Source of the DNA: Vitellaria paradoxa
Taxonomy: Eukaryota > Streptophyta > Magnoliopsida > Ericales > Sapotaceae
Direction: 5' to 3'
Assembly (NCBI GenBank): GCA_019916065.1
Contig: CM034240.1
Span: 45,086,026-45,150,025 of the forward strand
DNA length: 64,000 bases
Shown: piece after piece, positions 50,501 to 59,500 of the stretch
Layout of the letters: every line of letters begins with the position of its first letter
Position numbering within the stretch: the stretch's first letter is position 1
Translations under genes and position numbers: made by a program
The notes under the pieces: model-generated
Seen by the model: only the letters and a program-made list of their open reading frames with translations
The model's database searches: none
What the model was told of the DNA's origin: nothing

Positions 50501-53500
50501 TGCAAGGAATAGGAGGTTCTCGAGTAAGTAGGACTAAGATAGTATATATGTATTGCAAATTTAGTAAAATTAAAACTACGAATTAGGGCATAGTAAAATT
50601 TGAGGATCAAAAAGTGCCAAAGGTCATAATTTTTAATATATTGGGTCTATTATTCATTCAGATGAAGGAATTGAATGGGTTGTTATCAATAAGATTTTAT
50701 GCGACGAGAGGAATTTTTTATTGGTCTTGCATCTAAATGTGAGAATGCTCTCGGTGCACTTTAGGAGTTCCTTGCTATCGTGCACCAGCAAGGAAAATCT
50801 TGAGTGATGGTGAGAATGAGAACGGAAGGCAAACACTTTCTCGATAGGAAACTAAGACGCTCTTTTCATATGGAAGAAATCACGATTGATGTAGAGGAAG
50901 ACAATAAAAGAAAAGGAGGAATAAGGCTGATTGAAAGAGGAAAGGGATACGTAAAGGTTCTAGTTCTTTTCGTTGAAGAACTTCAATGGCTGCAAAAGAT
51001 GTGTTGGAAAGAGAGAAGAACCTCTGGAGGTTTCCAGCAGTTAGGATGCCTCAGGGGAGGCCACAGATCCTTGATATGCTCCAGAATCAGAGTTGGGGCT
51101 ATCAGAAAAATGGAGCTTCGATTGTTTGCTCCATTTGGCAAAAGACAAATGTGTGTCCCTAAGATAGCAGCAGGGCATGGGTGGCTTTTCTTCGCAGATT
51201 TGCTATCCAATTTTGTTCCAATGGAGACAACTGGACAGTCCAATGTATGTCCAGCAAATGAGTGGAGCTTTCCCCGAAGGATGGAGGAAGAATTTCCAAC
51301 GAGAGATTGGAACACAAGGAAAGCAGCAATGACACAGCCACAAAGAACATATCTGCAAGCAGCAAGCCTTCCTCAATGGAAGCTTTCTCGCTTGAGAAGT
51401 TCTTTCATCAAAGGGGAGGAAAATTATGTGTCAGTTAATTTTGAGGATGCAGTTGAAAGGAGCTTCCAAATGAACAGATGTCTGGTTGGCAGCTTGGGTG
51501 GATTAGAGCACGAAAATGAAAATCCTGCAGAAGTAAAGAGATGGGTGGACAGACACTGGAAAGTTCCTGGAGGTGTAGAGGTCAAAGAAATCAGTCCAAA
51601 CACTTTCCTGTTTATGTTCCCATCCAGAGAAATAGCAGAAGAGAAAATAGGTAAGAATCTGTTTCATGGAAAGCCACTATTTTTGGATAGATGGCATAGC
51701 TAGATCTGCTGCAACAGGAAAGGATGGAGTAAAAAATCCACTTGGATCTGAGTGCTTGGCTTGCCTATATTCCTCTGGGACATAGGAATTTTTGAAAGTA
51801 TAGGAGAATTCTGTGGAGGTCATTTGGAAACAGCAGAGGAAACCATAACACAATAGCATCTAAAATGGGCTAAATTGAGAATTCTGGGGAATGGAAAGAA
51901 TGTTCCAGCTTCGGTGAAGATCAAAGTAGGGAACACCATGTATGACTGTCTCATTTGGGTTGATAGAAGGCCATGGGCAGAATGGACTTCCAACCAAGGG
52001 GGCCGCCGATCACCGGAAATGAGGAAGGGGGTGGCGCGTGAAGCTGATTCAGCGAGAAGTCAAAGAGGCAGAACATTAAATAGAAATGGGAATCAGAGAA
52101 ACAATAATTACAACCGTGAAAAGGGGAAGGTTCGATGGATTAAGGTGGGTGATAAAAATGTAGTCTACTCGAAAGGTCACAATTTCAAATTTTATTAATG
52201 AGGGCCACCCTTCATTTAATAAATTTGACATACTTAATACTTTAATAGATTCAATGGATGGGGAGACTAAGAAGGTTCAGAACATTAATAATACAGTTAA
52301 TAGAGAACCTTCAAGTTTAATGTTGGACGAGGAGGAGGGGAATCAGAATCTCACTGTTTTCAGAGGGGGAGACATTAAAAAAGGTCTTCCAGTTAATCGT
52401 CCCCATCCTTCAAGGGATGAACTGACCTGGGGAGATATCCTGAAAAAAGAAAAGGAAGATTTTGAGTCTACAGATGGACTTGATTTCGTCTCTCAATCAG
52501 AATGCAGTTTTGGAGCTAAAACTGACTTCATGTATGAGAACTCCCTTTCCCTCATGAATAACAATGAAAGTGAGACAAATGAAGCAATTGACTGTTTACC
52601 TTTGGCCTGTTATGGACCTGATGACTGGAACATTAACAGTGATCTTCTGCTGCTAGGGGAATGTGGAACTGATCGAGGAAAAATTTCTAAATGGGTAATG
52701 AATCGTATGAAATCTTTCAAGAAGATCTTGGGAATTTCTTGTGAGGGGTTCGAAGATAAGATTGTGGAGCTTTTACAGACCATTGAAGTGAAGAGAGGAA
52801 ATCAGTCAAGCAAGGCAGGAAAGAAACTGGCAGGGTACTCTAGAAGAGGCAAAAGAGAACTCAAAAACCTTCAGAGCTCAATTTCATATGAGAAAAAGGG
52901 ATCAAATCAAAAATATGGAGGAAGAAAATCAGGAGATCCATTACCCATCTGTTTTTAAATGAATCCTAAAATTATAAGTTGGAATGTGTTAGAGGATGCT
53001 GTGGTTTACAGAAAAGATTGATTATTAGAAATTCCCTCAGAAAATGGAACCCAGATTTAGTATGCCTGCAGGAGACCAAGTTAGGAGAGATTGATGAGAA
53101 TGTTATCAGAACTTTATGGGGAAGAGTATGGTACAAATGGAGAGCTCTTGATGCCTTAGGAGCCTCCGGAGGAATTTTGTTGATGTGGGATAGCAGGAAA
53201 CTCCATCAGTTAGATACTGAAGTAGGAAGTTTCTTAGTCTCATGTTTGTTCAAGCATGCTGACGAGGAAATCCATTGGTCTTTCACTGGAGTGTATGGCC
53301 CAGTGGAGAGAAATCTGAAAGATGACTTTCTGGAGGAAATTGGAGCTGCTGCCTTTCGATGGAGATCTCCTTGGTGTATGGGTGGAGACTTTAATATGGT
53401 CAAAAGTATTGAGGAAAAATGGAATTGCAGCAAAAGAACAAAACAGATGCAAACTTTCTCAGATTTCATTTCTGATTTAGAATGCATTGACCTACCTTTG

Positions 53501-56500
53501 AATGGCTGCAAGTTTACTTAGAGGAACAGCAGAAGCAAGTCCAGGATTGACAGATTTTTTGTATCTAGTGATTGGGAAGACCTATTTCCTGAGGTAATTC
53601 AGAAAGCAAAGCCACGTTTGATATTAGATCATCACCCACTGTTGCTGGATGGGGGTGGACTTAAAAGTGGGCCAAAACCTTTCAGATTCGAGAATATGTG
53701 GCTGCAGGTTGAAGGTTTTAGTGATATGATTACCAATTGGTGGTAGGGCTACCACTTTGATGGTAGTGCCAGTTACATATTGGCAGAGAAGCTCAAATGT
53801 CTTAAAATAGATTTGAAACGATGGAATAAAGAGGAATTTGGGAGGATAGAGAATCAAAAACTGCAGTTGGAAAAGGAAATTCAGAAAATAGATATGGTGG
53901 ATGACTATAGGAGGCTCACAGATCAGGAGAAATTCAGCAGAGAAGAGAAGATTTAAGAGCTGAACAAATTGGGCAAAATGGAAGAAATCAGTTGGAGACA
54001 GAAATCAAGAGTTAAATGGCTAAAAGAAGGAGACAGAAACACAAAGTATTTTCATAAAATGGCATCAGCCAACAAGAGGAAAAATTGGATTGACAAGCTA
54101 AAAGTTAATGGCTTAATTACTGAAGACCAAGAGCTAAACAAACAAGGAATTCTTGATTTTTACAAGCAGCTGTTTATGGAGCAGGCTGAATGGAGACCTA
54201 AAGTGCATGGACTGCAATTCTCCCAGATAAGTTTAATGGAAGCTGAATATCTAGAAGAACCTTTCTCTGAACTTGAGGTTTTTACAGCCCTTAAGGATCT
54301 AGATGGAGATAAAGCTCCTGGTCCAGATGGATGGACCATGGCATTCTTCCAAAAGTGCTGGAATGTCTTCAAAAAGGATGTACTGCAGGTCTTTGCAGAA
54401 TTTCATGACAGCTGCAGATTTGTTAGAAGCCTTAACACAACTTTCATAGCTCTCATTCCGAAGAAGAAAGGTGCTGTGGATGTTACAGATTTCAGACCTA
54501 TAAGTTTGGTTGGAATGGTTTACAAACTGATAGCTAAGGTTCTAGCTGCCAGGTTTAAGAAAATTTTGGACCCTATTATCTCTGCCTCTCAAAATGCATT
54601 TGTAGGTGGTAGGCAAATAACGGATGTTGTACTGATAGCTAATGAAGTCATTGAATCAAAAGCAAAGAGTAAGGAAGCCGGTATGGTTTGTAAACTTGAC
54701 ATTGAGAAAGCTTTTGACCATGTTAACTAGGACTGTTTGATTTATTTGCTGCGAAGAATGGGTTTTGGAGATAGATGGTGCAGGTGGATTTATTGGTGCA
54801 TCTCCACTGCCAGGTTCTCCATCCTGATAAATGGATCTTCTGAAGGGTTCTTTGCTTCGTCTAGAGGTTTAAGGCAAGGTGACCCACTCTCCCCTTTTCT
54901 ATTTATTATCATCATGGAAGTCTTAAGCAGAATGATGCAGAAAGTTAAGGAAGCTGGGTTAATTGAAGGCTTCTCGGTCAAAAATAGAGCTAATAATTCA
55001 GCAAGCATCTGTCATCTTCTCTTCGCAGATGGCTCCATAATTTTTTGTGGAGCTGATATAATGCAATTGGGACACTTGCGATGCACTCTGCTGGGGTTTG
55101 AGGCTGTAACTGGTCTAAAGATTAATCTCTCCAAGTCTGAGGTCATCTCTGTTGGAAATGCTAACTCTATAAATGAATTGGCATCAATTTTGGGTTGCAA
55201 ATCAGGAAATTTTCCAACTACATACTTAGGGATGCCCTTAGGAAACCAACTTAACCCCAAATAGATCTGGGAACTAGTCCTGGAAAGGTGCAAGAGCAGA
55301 CTGGCAGTTTGGAAGGCGAGATATCTATCCAAAGGGGCTAGAGTCACGTTGATAAAAAGTGTGCTATCCAGTCTCCCTGCATATTACCTCTCCCTTTTCA
55401 AAGCCCCAGCAGCTGTCATTAAAAATCTAGAGAAAATGCAAAAAAATTTTCTTTGGGGCAAAAGTGATGAAACTTTCAAATACAGCCTAGTGAATTGGAA
55501 GACAGTTAGCTCTCCAATTGTCTCCGGAGGTCTTGATATCAGGCAGTTGCAGTTGCAGAACGAAGCCTTACTTGGTAAGTGGTTATGGAGATTTGCTTAA
55601 GATAATACCAGGCTTTGGAAGAGAGTAATAATGATTAAATATGGGGAAGAATTGGGGGGCTGGAATTCTGGCCAAGGTTCAAATGCTACAGGCGTAAGTC
55701 TATGGAAAGGAATTAGGAGAAACTGGAAGAAATTTTCCAGCTGCATTACCTGGAAAGTAGGGAGAGGTAACAGGATTCTATTTTGGAAGCATGGCTGGTT
55801 GAGTATTGGTTGCTTAAGTGATCTATTCCCTGTGATTTATACTCTAGCAGTCAACAAGAATGCATTTGTCAAAGATTGCTGCATAGGCATGGGCAGACAA
55901 TGCACTTAGTCTGTACAGCTTCGCAGGAATATTAATGATTGGGAAATGGATGAATACTTGTCTCTTATGGAATTGCTACAGAATGCATATCTGGATACTA
56001 CCGAAGACTCTATGGTTTGGAAAGTGTCTAAAGAGAAAATCTTCACTGTTAAATCCTTTTATCTGACCCTTCGTGGGGAAACAAAGGACACTTTTCCTTG
56101 GTCAAAGCTTTGGAAAAATGTTGTCCCCACAAGAGTTCTCTTCTTCTCTTGGTGTGCTGCTATGGGGAAGATCCTAACCATGGACAATCTTAAGCTTAGA
56201 GGCCATTCTTTAGCTAACTGCTGCACTTTATGTTGCCGGCTAGAGGAAACAATAGCTCATCTTCTCCTACATTGTCAATGGGCAGCAGAATTGTGGGGAT
56301 TGTTTCTATCTTGTTTTGGAGTTCACATGTGCTTTCCAAAAGAATTTTGTGACTTTCTTTTGGCATGGTGGGGATAGCCACTTGGAAAGCACAAGAAATC
56401 CATTTGGAAACTAGTTCCATTTTGTGTGATTTGGCTGGTTTGGAAGGAGAGGAATCGAAGGATATTCAAAGAAGATAGCACTACCACACTGAGAAACAAG

Positions 56501-59500
56501 AGTGTAGTTTTAAATTGCCTTTACAGCTGGGAAAAGGAAGGAAGGGAGATGGAAATTGATTCTTTTTTAAGCTTTCTCGAACAATTGAGTTGAACTCATT
56601 CTGATCTATTGGGTTTGATTGTATTTTCTGTCACCTTGATTGTAGGTTGCTTTAGCATGACATCGATGCTTGGGTAGCCCATATTTAATTAATAAAATAT
56701 TTACTTATCTTTTAAAAAAAAAAAAAAGATTTTATGCGATGAGAGAATACCTATTAAGTTAAAAAGAAAATTTTATAGTCCTACTATTCTCTATCGCTAT
56801 CGGGAAACATCACTCTCATAAGTTGAATATGGCGGAAGTGAGAATGTTATGATAGATATCTGGTTGTAGAAGGAAAAATAGGATAAGTAATGATTATAAT
56901 TAAAAGAAAGTTGAGATGGCCCTAATGGAAGAGAAATTGAGAGAATGTCTTTTAAGAGAGTTTGATCATGTCAAAGATAGACTTACAAATGCACCAGTAA
57001 TAAAGAGTAAATGGGTCCAATTAGAAGGGATAAATAGTAGACATGAGATTGCATAGATTCAAATTGTGAAAGAAGACCTCGTTTTTTATAATTCAGTGAA
57101 TGCAAGGAATAGGAGGTTCTCGTGTAAGTAGGACTTAGATAGTACATATGCATTGCAAATTTAGTAAAATTAAAACTAAGAATGTGGGCATAGTAAAATT
57201 TGAGGATTAAAAAGTGCCAAACAGTCATAATTTTTGATATATTGGATCATTCATGCAAATGAAGCAATTGAATAGTTTGTTATCATTAGATTTGATTTGG
57301 ATGGTTGAAATGGAGAAGTGTCATAGGTATTTTCATGCAAATGAAGGAATTAAATAGGTTATTATCAATAGGATTTTATTTCGGTGGTTGAAATGGAGAA
57401 GTGTCACAAGTATTTTATATGACCAGAGAATGCTTTCTAGTTAAAATTAAAATTTTATAGAATAGTTGTAAGACATACTGTGCTCTATCGCTATCAAGAA
57501 ACAAAACAACTCCTTAGATGAATATGGTGGAGGTGAGAATGATAAGATAGATATGTGGCAATATATGGAAAATAGGATAAGAAATGATTTTGTTTAAAAG
57601 AAAGTTGAGGTGGTATTGATACAAGAGAAGCTGAGAGAATGTTGTTTAAGATGGTTTGGTCATGTCGAAGGTAGACTTAGAAATTCACCAGTAATAGAGG
57701 GTAAATGGATCCAATTAGAAGTGTAGATATTAGACATGAGATTACATGGACTTAAATTGTGAAGACCGATCTAATTTCTTATAATTTAGTGAATACAAGG
57801 ATTAGAAGTTTCTCGAGTAAGTAGGGCTAAGATAGTGTATTGCGTTGCAAATTTAGTAAAATTTAAAACGCAAATGAGGGCATAGTTAAAATTGAGGATC
57901 AAAAAGTGCCAAAAAATGATAATTTTCGATATATTAGATCAATTATTCTTGCGAATGAAGGAATTGAATAGGTTATTATTAATCGGATTTGAGTTGGGTG
58001 GTTGAAATGTGGAAGTGTCACAGGTCTTTTATGTGACTAGAAAATATCTATCAAGTGAAATGGAAAATTTTATAAAATAGTTACAAGACCTATTATGCTC
58101 TATTGCTACCAACAAACAACACTTTGATATGATGAATATGGCAGAAGTGAGGATGATAAGTTAGACATGTGGTTATATAAGGACAAATTGGATAAGAAAT
58201 GATTATATTTTAAAAGAAATTGAAGTGGCATTGATAGAAGAAAAGTTAAGAGAATGTCATTTAAGCTGGTTTGGTCATGTCAAAGGTAGACTTAGAAATG
58301 CACCTGTGATAAAGAGTAAATGAATCCAATTAGAAGGGGTAAAGATTAGACTTGAGATTACATGGACTCAAATTGTGATGAAAGACCCAATCTCTTATAA
58401 TTAAGTGAATACAAGGAATTGGAGGTTCTCGAGTAAGTAGGACTAAGATAGTATATATGCATTACAAATTTAGTAAAATTAAAACTACGAATGAGAGTAT
58501 AGTCAAAATTGAGGATCAAATTGTGCCAATGAGTGAGAATTTTCAATGCTTTGGATCAATTATTCATGAAATTGAAGAAATTGAAAAGGTTGTTATTAAT
58601 CGGATTTGATTTGGGTGGTTGAAATGGAGAAGTTTCATAGTATTCTATTTGTCCAGAGAATAGCTATCAAGTTACCAAACCAAACCAAACCAAACTAAGC
58701 CTTTTCCCACTAGGTGGGGTCGGCTATATGGATTTGTCGACGCCAATTAGATCTATTTAGGGTCATGTCCCCCGATAGATCTAGGTAGGTTAGGTCATGT
58801 TTAATAGTTTTTTTCCAACTTCTCTTGGGTCTTCCTCTACCTCTCATACTCCTGGCAATCTCTATAGTTTCACACCTTCTAACAGGTGCCTCCACTAGAC
58901 GCCTTTTAACATGGCCAAACCATCTTAATCGGTTTTCTCTCATTTTATCTTCAATCGGTGCTATTCCTACTTTGCCCCTAATTTCCTCGTTCCTAATCCT
59001 ATCTTTCCTTGTAATCCCGCACATCCACCTTAACATCTTCGTGCCCGCAACTGCCATCTTCTGATCATGATTATGCTTTACTGCTCAACACTCTGATCCA
59101 TATAGCAGCGTTGGTCTAACCGTTACCTTATAATACTTTCCTTTCACCTTAAGGGGGACTTTTCGGTCGCACAAGACCCCCGAAGCATTCCTCCATTTGG
59201 TCCACCCGGTTTGAATCCTATGACTTACATCAGTATCAATCTCTCCATCTTGTTGCACCATAGATCCAAGGTACCTAAATTTATCTTTCTCTACAATCTT
59301 CCGTGTGCCTAAATTTACTTCTATACTACCTGTTATCCTACTTTGACTAAACTTACATTTTATATATTCCGTCTTGCATTGGCTTAGCCTAAACCCTTTT
59401 ATCTCTAATGTTTCTCGCCACAATTCTAGCTTAGCATTCATTCCTTCTTTCGTCTCATCTACTAAAACAATATCATCTGCAAATAGTATACACCACGGCA

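Larger units (their letters stand above)
50711..56725 (+). mobile_element. L1-type LINE, about 6.0 kb, with 20-bp target duplication
   Basis: Full-length-looking non-LTR element on the gene's sense strand. It has a short 5' region, an ORF1 remnant (50804-52958), an ORF2 remnant (52961-56593), a 3' UTR with AATAAA near 56691 and a poly(A) tail ending at the right duplication. The 20-bp direct repeat AAGATTTTATGCG(A/A)... lies at 50691-50710 and 56726-56745 with one mismatch. The target is inside an array monomer: sequence after the LINE (GAGAATACCTATTAAGTT) continues the interrupted monomer. Confidence 0.93.
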
